DNA of 64,000 bases from the NCBI GenBank assembly GCA_017883205.1, contig JADGNZ010000008.1:1-64000 (forward strand), in the 5' to 3' direction. Below, piece by piece: positions 57,137 through 64,000 of this stretch. Both the position numbers and the translations under genes were made by a program. How positions within the stretch are numbered: the stretch's first letter is position 1; each line of letters opens with the position of its first letter. The notes beneath the pieces were generated by a model. It did not search any database, had not been told where the DNA came from, and was given only the letters and a program-made list of their open reading frames with translations. This DNA is from Thermoanaerobaculia bacterium. GTDB lineage: Bacteria > Acidobacteriota > Thermoanaerobaculia > Gp7-AA8.

Positions 57137-59026
57137 ATGACTGCGAAGTCCAGGCTCCCTGCACCTGCCGAGCGTTCGCAACGTCGCGACGCGACGGCAA
57201 AGCTGCCGTGGATGCTGGCGGTGGCCGCCACCCTGCTCGTACCGATCGTGATGAGCTTGCGCGGCCAGGATCCGTTCCGGCTGCCGAAGGATCTGCTCGT
57301 CCTCGCCATCGCCATCGCCATCGCGGCGGCCGCGATTGTCATCTGGCTGCGGAGCACCACGCGAAACCAACAGTCACGCGCAGTTCGCACTGTCCCGCTG
57401 ATCGCAATCGGAAGCGTCGGCTGGACAGCGCTGGCGGCGCTCTTCAGCACGAACCACGCACTCAGCAATCGCGCGATCCTCTGGGTCGCAGCCGTCGCCG
57501 TTTTCGCCTGTGCCGTCGACATCGGCGGTGGCGCCCGTAGCACGCTCGTAATCGCATGGCCGCTGATTCCCGCAGCCATCAACGCGGTCATCTTTCTCCT
57601 CCAGCGTTTCCACGTCTGGAATCCGATGACGTTTCCGGCCGACCTGCCGGATCACATGCGCTACACGGCGCTGCTGGGGAACCCTGATGATGTCGGCGGG
57701 TTGCTCATGGCACCCGCTCTGGTAGCGGTCGCTCTGGCACTTTGTGACCGGCGCCGCCGTGCACTTTGGATCCCCACCGCAGTCCTGCTGCTTGCCGCCG
57801 TCGCCACAGGGAGGCTGACCTCGCTCCTCGCCTGCGGGGCGGGACTGCTGGTCATGGGTTTTGTGCGATCACGCAAAGTCGGCGCGATCGCAACCGCATT
57901 GCTCGTGATCGGAGGGATCGCCCTCGTCGTTGGCGATCCGCCGACGCGCGCACGCGCCACGAGCATCGCCAACGCATTGCGCGCTCACGACTACGCCGAA
58001 GCAACCTCCGGCCGGATCACGGCGTTTGTTTCAGCGTCGATGATGGCGATGGATCATCCGCTCTTCGGAGTGGGGCCAGGTTGTTTCCGCTGGGCATACT
58101 TCGAATACAAAGTTGCCGCGGAGCGCGCCCATCCTTCGCTGGCAAAAGCGTGGAGTGCAGATTACAACTTCGGCGAAGCTCACAACGATCATCTGCAGAC
58201 TCTCGCCGAGAGTGGCCTGCCCGGCTACGCGCTCTTCGTCGCTGCGCTGGTCATTCTGGCCGCCTCTTCGCGCCGCAAGGCGACCCGCGAGAACGACGAC
58301 GACGCGGAACGCGATACCCTCGTTCGTACGCTTGCTCTTCCCACGAGCATGTCCGTCGGCATTCTCTGTCTCGCTCACTTTCCGCTACACCTCGCCGCGT
58401 CGACGCTCACGATCATCTACATCGCCACACTCTGCGTCGCATGGGGAGCGCATGCGGAGGTCAAGGTCCCTCCGGCACTGAATGAGTGCCTCGCCGCGAT
58501 CATCCGCACGCGTCGTATGCCCGCAACACTATCCGTTGCGGCCGTCATCGTGGTCGTGATCGGGGCCGCCCTCTTGATCAGACGAATCGCGCTCCAGCGC
58601 TGGCAGTGCAACTTGACGGAGAAAGAGATTCAGACACGAACGAGTCTGACGTACGACAGCGTGGCCGACCCGATCCAGACGTCCCGCAACGCGCACGATA
58701 ATCTCGCCGCGCTGGAGCCATGCCTGGATGCGGCACCCAACAACATCGCGCTCTACATGCTCGCTGCCGCAAATCAGCGTCTGATCGGCCGCGACGCGGA
58801 TGCCGCCGCGATGTACCGCCGCGCGCTGCGATACGACCGGCGTCCAGAGCTGTACTACAACCTCGGCGTCGTGGAGCTCCAACTGCACCAGAGGGATGCA
58901 GCGATCGCCGACCTGTTGACGGCCGTCTCGTTCAGCCGCGCGTATCTGCGCGATCTGCCGGCCGACGTCCAGGCCGAGGTCAGCGACGCGTTGCGGCGGC
59001 AATATCCCTATCTCGCCGGGACGTGA
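57137..59026 (+). CDS. O-antigen ligase/Wzy-like membrane protein with TPR tail
   Basis: 629 aa with about ten to twelve helices and a large loop containing HPLFGVGPGCFRWAYFEY and GEAHNDHLQTLAESGLPGYALF (about 305-365), the signature of Wzy_C/WaaL enzymes. The C-terminal 130 residues carry TPR-like repeats (NIALYMLAAANQRLIGRD, YYNLGVVELQLHQRDAAI). It joins or polymerises polyprenyl-linked glycans at the outer face of the inner membrane. Its 3' end overlaps that of the convergent sugar transferase by 47 bp. Confidence 0.9.
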   Translation: MTAKSRLPAPAERSQRRDATAKLPWMLAVAATLLVPIVMSLRGQDPFRLPKDLLVLAIAIAIAAAAIVIWLRSTTRNQQSRAVRTVPLIAIGSVGWTALAALFSTNHALSNRAILWVAAVAVFACAVDIGGGARSTLVIAWPLIPAAINAVIFLLQRFHVWNPMTFPADLPDHMRYTALLGNPDDVGGLLMAPALVAVALALCDRRRRALWIPTAVLLLAAVATGRLTSLLACGAGLLVMGFVRSRKVGAIATALLVIGGIALVVGDPPTRARATSIANALRAHDYAEATSGRITAFVSASMMAMDHPLFGVGPGCFRWAYFEYKVAAERAHPSLAKAWSADYNFGEAHNDHLQTLAESGLPGYALFVAALVILAASSRRKATRENDDDAERDTLVRTLALPTSMSVGILCLAHFPLHLAASTLTIIYIATLCVAWGAHAEVKVPPALNECLAAIIRTRRMPATLSVAAVIVVVIGAALLIRRIALQRWQCNLTEKEIQTRTSLTYDSVADPIQTSRNAHDNLAALEPCLDAAPNNIALYMLAAANQRLIGRDADAAAMYRRALRYDRRPELYYNLGVVELQLHQRDAAIADLLTAVSFSRAYLRDLPADVQAEVSDALRRQYPYLAGT

Positions 59027-59600
59027 GGAGCGACGCCGCGGTGCGGGCGAGGAGGCGAAGGTCGGATGCCACTGTCCGGCGATCGAGCCACTCGATATCG
59101 ATGCGTAGCTTGTCGCGCATGATTCGATTCACGTACTCGTCGCGCCACGCTTCACCCGTGAGCAGCGCCTCCTCGTCGCGATAGCGAAGTGAAGCCGGGC
59201 TGGTGATACCGGGCCGTACGCGCAGCACGCTCCGCTCCTCCGCGGAGTAGAGGAGCACGTATTCGGGAACCTCGGGACGCGGACCGACGAGACTCATCTC
59301 GCCGCGCAAAACGTTCATGAATTGCGGCAACTCGTCGAGCTTCCACCGCCGCAGGAAACGGCCAGCCCGCGTGACTCGCGGGTCGCCTGCACGCGTAATC
59401 GACGGTCCCGCGGCGCCGCTTCGCATCGTTCGGAACTTCAGGATCGAGAACTCCTCGCCGAAGCGGCCCACACGAGGCCCGCGGTAGAAAAGGGGGCCGG
59501 GCGAGGTGAGCTTCACCGCCACCGCGATCACCGCGAAAAGAGGTGACAGGAAGAAGATGGCGGCGAGCGAGACGGCGACGTCGAGCGCGCGCAGCATCAC
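58980..59600 (-). CDS. Polyprenyl-phosphate sugar phosphotransferase (PglC/WcaJ C-domain type)
   Basis: 206 aa. One N-terminal re-entrant helix (about 3-30), then [57 protein letters not shown] and the central GITS. This is the minimal monotopic phosphoglycosyl transferase of about 200 aa. It transfers phospho-sugar to undecaprenyl phosphate and starts a glycan. It overlaps the aminotransferase gene by 4 nt. Confidence 0.94.
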   Translation of the reverse strand: MMLRALDVAVSLAAIFFLSPLFAVIAVAVKLTSPGPLFYRGPRVGRFGEEFSILKFRTMRSGAAGPSITRAGDPRVTRAGRFLRRWKLDELPQFMNVLRGEMSLVGPRPEVPEYVLLYSAEERSVLRVRPGITSPASLRYRDEEALLTGEAWRDEYVNRIMRDKLRIDIEWLDRRTVASDLRLLARTAASLLTSRRDRDIAAATRR

Positions 59601-60751
59601 CCGGCCAGAACGCGCGACGCGCCGCGAATCACGGCCGTCACCGCGCCGATCACCGCGTCCAAATCGGCATCACTCATCGCCGAGTAGATCGGAAGCGAGA
59701 CTTCGCGCTCGTATTCGGCGGTGCTGACCGGGAAGGAATCGGGCGTGAAACCGTAGCGGTCGCGGTAAAAAGGATGAAGGTGCAGCGGGATGAAGTGCAC
59801 GCTCGCGCCGATTTCCCGCGCGCGCAGCGCGTCGACGAAGACTCCGCGGTCGGCACCTCGAGGAAGGCGCAACGGATAAATGTGCCAGGCGTGTTCGCGC
59901 GCATCGCCGAACGCTGGCAAATCGAAATCATGACCTTCGAATGCAGCGTTGTAACGCTCGGCGATCTCCTGCCGCCGTGCACGCATCGCATCCGCCCGGC
60001 GCAGTTGCGCGAGACCGAGCGCGGCGGCGATGTCGGTCATGTTGTACTTGAAACCGGGCGCGACCACCTCGTAGTACCACGACCCTTCGGCGCGATAACG
60101 CTTCCACGCATCGTGGCTGATGCCGTGCAGCGACATCAGCCGGCAGCGCGCCGCGTAGACATCGTTGTCGGTGCATAGCATGCCGCCCTCACCCGTCGTG
60201 ATTGTCTTCGTCGCGTAAAAACTGAAACAGGTGATGTCGCTTATCGACCCGATGTACTTGCCGTTGTAGCGCGACGGAAACGCGTGCGCGGCATCGTCGA
60301 TGATGGCGATGCCGCGAGGCTCGGCGATGGCACGAAGCGCGTCGAGATCGGCAGCCAGCCCGCCGAAATGAACGGGGATGATCGCCTTCGTCCGTGCGGT
60401 CACTGCTTCGGCGACACGGCGCGGATCGATGTTCAGCGTTCGGGCATCGATGTCCACCAACACCGGAGTCGCACCAAAATAGAGAACGACTTCCGCGGTC
60501 GCGGTGAACGTATACGCCGGGATGATGACCTCGTCGCCGGCGCGAAGGGCAATGGCGTCGAGAGCGAGGTGCAGCGCGGCCGTACACGAATTGAGCGCAA
60601 CCGCGTGTTTGGCGCCGACCGCCGCCGCGAACGCGCCCTCGAACTCGTGCACCCGCTCGCCGGTGGTCAGCCAGCCCGATTCGAGCACCGCGCGGACGGC
60701 TGCGAACTCTTGGTCACTGAGATCCGGCTTCGCAAACGGAACGAACGTCAC
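59597..60751 (-). CDS. DegT/DnrJ/EryC1-family sugar aminotransferase
   Basis: 384 aa PLP enzyme. PLP Lys182 in FSFYATKTITTGEGG; N-terminal FAKPDLSDQEFAAVRAVLES, NSCTAALHLAL and IIDDAAHAFPSRYNG. The family aminates 4-keto sugars produced by CapD-type dehydratases. It lies between the sugar transferase and an acetyltransferase, in a PglF/E/C-like order on the opposite strand. Confidence 0.95.
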   Translation of the reverse strand: MTFVPFAKPDLSDQEFAAVRAVLESGWLTTGERVHEFEGAFAAAVGAKHAVALNSCTAALHLALDAIALRAGDEVIIPAYTFTATAEVVLYFGATPVLVDIDARTLNIDPRRVAEAVTARTKAIIPVHFGGLAADLDALRAIAEPRGIAIIDDAAHAFPSRYNGKYIGSISDITCFSFYATKTITTGEGGMLCTDNDVYAARCRLMSLHGISHDAWKRYRAEGSWYYEVVAPGFKYNMTDIAAALGLAQLRRADAMRARRQEIAERYNAAFEGHDFDLPAFGDAREHAWHIYPLRLPRGADRGVFVDALRAREIGASVHFIPLHLHPFYRDRYGFTPDSFPVSTAEYEREVSLPIYSAMSDADLDAVIGAVTAVIRGASRVLAG

Positions 60752-61353
60752 GATTGCGGCTCCGCGTCCCGAGTGAGCTCCACCATCGCGCGTCCCTCGG
60801 CGGTGACAAACTCACGCGACCGCAGGAACCCCTGACTCTCGTAAAAGTGGATCACGCGATCATTGTCTGCGGCATCGGTAGTCAGCCACAAGCGCCTCTG
60901 GCCGGAAGCCGTCACGCACTCGACAAATGCGGCCACCAGCGCGCGTCCAATCCCCCGATGTTCCTGTCCCGGATCGACCGCCAGCGACATCAACTCGGCA
61001 CCCTCCGGCTCGTCATTGCCGGCACCTGTTCGCTGGCGCGCGCGCCGCGCAACGCGCATGAGCGTCGACGGATGGAGCAACACCATTGGAGCAATTGCCA
61101 GCGCGAGCTGCGCAAAGCGCCGCCTCATCAGCCGCCGGTAGAAGAGCGTGGGTTCCAAAACACCTGCGACGAAGCCAGCCAACTTACCCTCCGCCAGCGC
61201 AACGATCGCGATGCCTTCGCCGGCGATAAAACCGTAGAAAACCCGAAGAAAACGTGGTCCTAGAAGTGACAGGAAGAAGTTCGGAAACGCGCCGCGGTGG
61301 ATTGCCACCACGCGAGCAAGGTCTTCTCGCGCCATCGGGCGCACCTCAATCAT
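60748..61353 (-). CDS. GNAT-family acetyltransferase
   Basis: 201 aa. Motif A LAVDPGQEHRGIGRALVAAF (about 128-147) binds acetyl-CoA and the C-terminal FYESQGF is typical. The middle part (about 70-105) is unusually helical and basic. In this locus it could N-acetylate the amino sugar in place of a hexapeptide-type PglD. Both ends overlap neighbours by 4 nt. Confidence 0.9.
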   Translation of the reverse strand: MIEVRPMAREDLARVVAIHRGAFPNFFLSLLGPRFLRVFYGFIAGEGIAIVALAEGKLAGFVAGVLEPTLFYRRLMRRRFAQLALAIAPMVLLHPSTLMRVARRARQRTGAGNDEPEGAELMSLAVDPGQEHRGIGRALVAAFVECVTASGQRRLWLTTDAADNDRVIHFYESQGFLRSREFVTAEGRAMVELTRDAEPQS

Positions 61354-62522
61354 GAGCCCACCAGCGCCTCGATGGCATCGGCGAATTGCGCGTAGAGCAT
61401 ACGAGCATCAAATCGCATCGCCAGAGCGCGCGCTGCGGCTGCCATTGGCCCGCGACGCGCCGGATCAGAGAGCGCAACGATGGCAGTGCGCAGCGACACG
61501 GCGTCGCCGGCTGCGTATCGGACGCCGGCACCGGCATCTTCGATCAACGTGCTCACCTCGCTGTCGAGCGAGGTAATCACCGGAAGTGCGGCGGCAAGGT
61601 AATCGAAAAGCTTGGTCGGCAATGCAACCGTCGACCCCGCGCGGTACGGCGCAAGTCCGATGTCCGCAGCCGCGTAGAGCTCCGAAAGTTTCGCCACGTC
61701 GACCGCACCGGCGAATGTTACGTTCGGCAGCGACGCCGCGCGTTTGCGCAGCCGATCTTCCGCGGGACCTCGCCCGGCAATCGTGAGCCGGACATCAGGC
61801 ATGGTCGCGACAACATCAAGCAACGTATCGAGATCGTAGTGCTCGCCCAGACTGCCGGCATAGACCAGGCCGAGGTGATCGCCAGCGCGTTTCTCGCGCG
61901 GCGCAAAGGCATCGACATCGATACCGATCGGAATCGTCACGGTTTGCCGTGCGCCCTCGCGCTGAAGCAACACGCGGTAGGTCTCGGCGACGGCGATGGC
62001 CAGCGATGTCGCGCGAAGATTGCGGCGTCGCAACCGGCGCAACGGAGCAACAGCCGCGCTGACGAGCCAGCGCAACGAAGAGGGCGCGGCGGCAACAAAC
62101 AGCTCCGGCCAGAGATCGAAGCAGTCGGTGACGAATGACGCGTGATGATGACGAGCCAGTTTGCGTCCGGCTGCGCCACAAAACTGCGGAGGATCAGCGG
62201 CGACGATCACATCCGGCGGAGGAAGCGACTTCCCCCGCTGAAAAACGCGCTCGCCAAAAACCAGCTCAAACCAGAGCCGCTTCAAACCAATGTTTCGCGA
62301 ATACGACGGCGTCGGAACAAGCTCGATCGCGAATCGCTCGCTGACCTCGTGCTGCGCCCACCCCGCGGCCCGTTGCTGTTTCGACTGATGGGCAAACGTC
62401 GCTGTGAACCAGGTCACCTGATGCCCGCGTTCCGCCAGCTCCCGCGCCATGAGCGTGAATCGATAGTCGCGCCATCCTTCGCCCGGAATCGGCCCGTAAG
62501 GATTGAGGAGCCAGACGCGCAT
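61350..62522 (-). CDS. Family-4-type glycosyltransferase (GT-B)
   Basis: 390 aa from ATG 62522. N-terminal WLLNPYGPIPGEGWRDYRF, a middle linker IPIGIDVDAFAP, and the C-terminal donor-binding GLVYAGSLGEHYDLDTLL, AGRGPAEDRLRK and EL-Y-AAADIGLAPY of GT4. Soluble, probably membrane-associated. A shadow frame extends it upstream through the next gene in another register; this is not coding. It overlaps the acetyltransferase by 4 nt. Confidence 0.92.
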   Translation of the reverse strand: MRVWLLNPYGPIPGEGWRDYRFTLMARELAERGHQVTWFTATFAHQSKQQRAAGWAQHEVSERFAIELVPTPSYSRNIGLKRLWFELVFGERVFQRGKSLPPPDVIVAADPPQFCGAAGRKLARHHHASFVTDCFDLWPELFVAAAPSSLRWLVSAAVAPLRRLRRRNLRATSLAIAVAETYRVLLQREGARQTVTIPIGIDVDAFAPREKRAGDHLGLVYAGSLGEHYDLDTLLDVVATMPDVRLTIAGRGPAEDRLRKRAASLPNVTFAGAVDVAKLSELYAAADIGLAPYRAGSTVALPTKLFDYLAAALPVITSLDSEVSTLIEDAGAGVRYAAGDAVSLRTAIVALSDPARRGPMAAAARALAMRFDARMLYAQFADAIEALVGS

Positions 62523-62563
62523 GGTTGGCGCGCCGAGAGCCCGCGGTTGCGGACGGCTCGCCA

Positions 62564-63598
62564 TCAAACTTCCCGGCCTGCGTTGCTCCCGAGACTGCGT
62601 GCGGTCCACCGAATCGCGAAGAGCGACACGACGCCCGCGAACAGAACCGGGATGACGGCCGTGCCGTAGAGCGCGAACGAATAGGTGAGCGCGGCGGTGC
62701 GGTTGACGCTGAACATTGCCAATGCCAGAACAACCAGATACTGGAATAGACCCAGACGCCCCGGCAGCGACGGTGGCGCCACCCCGATGCGCAGAACGAT
62801 TGTTAGAAACAGCGCTGCGACCGGCGAGAGTGGAAGCCGCATCGCTTCGAAGACAAGGTAGTTGTTCATCACGGACAGGAAGAAGATCGCGCCGGAAAGC
62901 AACCAGACTCCAAGCCCGAGTCGCCAGTCGCGCAGCGAGCGCAGTCCTTCGAGCGCCGCGTCGGCGACGCCGATCGAGCGCCGCGCCCACTTTGCCGGCA
63001 GAAGATGCTCGGCGAGACGCTCCAGGAATTGCAGCATCGATTCGCTCCAGAAAGTCAACGCGACCGTGGCCACGACAAGCACCGCGGCCACCGCGACGAA
63101 CGCCGCACCGGAACGCGACATCCACTCGGGCATGGCCATGCCGACGAGGGCAAGACCGATGGCAACCGCGAACACAGCCAGGTCGGCGACCTTCTCGACG
63201 ACGATCGTCGCCGTAACGTGCGCTTTGCTGACTCCTTCGCGGCTGCCGACGAGGTAGATCCGGGCCAGCTCGCCTACGCGCGCCGGAATGACAATGTTCG
63301 CGGTCTGCCCGATGAGAATTGCGCCGGCCAGCCCTCGCCAACTGAGGCGACGATGCGCAGGAAAGAAGAGCAGACGCCAGCGAACCGCGGAGAGGGAAAT
63401 GGCACCTGCCACCGAGAGAAGGGCGAGCAGGATCATGCTGCCGCGCGTGTGAAGAAGCGCGCTTCTCACGGAGGGCCAATCGACGCCGCGCACTGCCAGC
63501 ATGAGCGTCGCGATTCCGATGACCGCGCCGATGCCGATCTGCGGCATCGCACGGCGCACGCGGGCCCGCCAGTCGATCTCTAGTTCCTGGTTTTCCAT
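62564..63598 (-). CDS. Lysylphosphatidylglycerol synthase-type (UPF0104) membrane protein
   Basis: 344 aa from ATG 63598 with eight or nine helices. RVGELARIYLVG, TIVVEKVADLAVFAVAIG and APPSLPGRLGLFQYLVV are typical of the flippase-like UPF0104/AglD family, often found in glycan loci. It lacks the synthase domain of MprF. Its start overlaps the upstream small gene by 19 nt. It may translocate lipid-linked sugars. Confidence 0.88.
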   Translation of the reverse strand: MENQELEIDWRARVRRAMPQIGIGAVIGIATLMLAVRGVDWPSVRSALLHTRGSMILLALLSVAGAISLSAVRWRLLFFPAHRRLSWRGLAGAILIGQTANIVIPARVGELARIYLVGSREGVSKAHVTATIVVEKVADLAVFAVAIGLALVGMAMPEWMSRSGAAFVAVAAVLVVATVALTFWSESMLQFLERLAEHLLPAKWARRSIGVADAALEGLRSLRDWRLGLGVWLLSGAIFFLSVMNNYLVFEAMRLPLSPVAALFLTIVLRIGVAPPSLPGRLGLFQYLVVLALAMFSVNRTAALTYSFALYGTAVIPVLFAGVVSLFAIRWTARSLGSNAGREV

Positions 63599-63795
63599 CG
63601 CAGAACAAGCGGAAGCGCAAGCCAGAGAACGGCTTCCCACCAACGGCTCACCGAGGCCATTCCCACACAAAACATCGCCGTTCCGGCAAAGGAGTAACCC
63701 GACACGAGCGTGCGCTTGAAACTCCACGAGGCGACGACGATCGCGGCACCGGTGATCCAGACGGCATGCCGCGAGACGCTCCACCAATCGATCAC
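63580..63795 (-). CDS. Small membrane protein
   Basis: 71 aa with three short hydrophobic stretches (VWITGAAIVVASW, GYSFAGTAMFCVGMASV, EAVLWLALPLVLRW). It overlaps both neighbours (19 nt and 4 nt). Not recognised. Tight overlap suggests it is translated. Confidence 0.65.
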   Translation of the reverse strand: MIDWWSVSRHAVWITGAAIVVASWSFKRTLVSGYSFAGTAMFCVGMASVSRWWEAVLWLALPLVLRWKTRN

Positions 63796-64000
63796 GACGA
63801 TATTTCCCGACTGCGCGCGTCAACAGCGACGACGAGTGCCAGCGCCGCCCAGAAAACGATACCGAGCTTGGCCCCGAGTGCGATCGCGTCGGCCATTCCG
63901 AAACCGAAGAACGCCAGGAATCCGGCGCCGAGGCCAGCGGCGATCCAGCGTAGCCGCTCATCATTCGTGGTGCGCCACGCTCGCACGAGCATCGCCGCGA
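63792..64000 (-). CDS. C-terminal part of a membrane protein (O-antigen ligase-like?), partial
   Basis: The last about 69 codons of a gene that continues past the window end. The tail is helical and hydrophobic (GFLAFFGFGMADAIALGAKL, IVFWAALALVVAVDA), which suits the end of a Wzy/WaaL-type ligase but is not diagnostic. A start at 63992 is possible but more likely internal. Confidence 0.5.
   Translation of the reverse strand, partial: AAMLVRAWRTTNDERLRWIAAGLGAGFLAFFGFGMADAIALGAKLGIVFWAALALVVAVDARSREISS

Noticed and set aside
61350-63620. 756-aa glycosyltransferase fusion
   Set aside because: The first ~366 codons lie opposite in phase to the UPF0104 gene and look like shadow; the glycosyltransferase starts at 62522.

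Overview
The window is a GC-rich bacterial chromosome segment with no rRNA, tRNA, CRISPR array, integrase or transposase that I can recognise. Several features together suggest an Acidobacteriota-like Gram-negative: a split b6-type cytochrome b beside a multihaem cytochrome, a DUF4388/HEAT/chemosensory block, RodZ- and SurA-type envelope proteins, and repeat-rich intergenic DNA. There is no phylogenetic marker, so this placement is an inference.

Layout. 1-7711 (+): mfd, two parvulin-type foldases, radC and a secreted protein on the other strand. 7766-9029 (-): an orphan antitoxin-like gene and ilvE. 9196-22187 (-): a 13-gene respiratory operon running Rieske, cytochrome b (two halves), octahaem cytochrome c, cupredoxin lipoprotein, aa3-type oxidase subunits and haem A biosynthesis. 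22820-26821 (-): HEAT protein, four-cluster ferredoxin, membrane glycosyltransferase, CheY-like and GAF proteins. 26954-33419: a DUF4231 protein, two tandem secreted paralogues, an N-acetylmuramoyl-alanine amidase and a lipoprotein. 33486-34378: ribH-nusB. 34494-47028: a chemosensory cluster (DUF4388, CheY-like, CheA, ExeA-type ATPase, CheW, pseudo-receiver, HEAT, CheR, CheB) with no chemoreceptor, interrupted at 36743-37944 by an island holding two gene remnants and an astacin-like peptidase. 47039-54845 (-): gatCA, a membrane protein, a PP2C phosphatase, DnaJ, HEAT-like and RodZ-like genes. 55162-64000: a surface-glycan locus.

Three things stand out beyond ordinary gene content. First, 50283-50504 (-) reads as a complete 73-residue selenoprotein W-like protein only if an internal UGA is decoded as selenocysteine. 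The motif is Cys-x-x-Sec and a SECIS-like hairpin lies at the expected distance. Second, non-coding DNA carries two repeat classes. One comprises four arrays of 21- or 22-nt units at 1-147, 22440-22810, 32140-32585 and 54890-55062; the sequences differ but every unit contains an ATG-led open heptad. The other comprises at least ten elements in which a locus-specific word of about 7 nt is iterated and then followed by its inverted copy; some run into coding sequence. A third, REP-like palindrome family has even entered mfd in frame. Third, at least a dozen genes have a TANNNT -10 box only 5-12 nt before the start codon and no Shine-Dalgarno, indicating widespread leaderless or near-leaderless transcription. 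Internal operon genes do have Shine-Dalgarno sites.

The respiratory operon describes a menaquinol or quinol:cytochrome c:O2 chain in which the octahaem cytochrome and a membrane-anchored cupredoxin probably bridge the bc complex and the CuA site of the oxidase.
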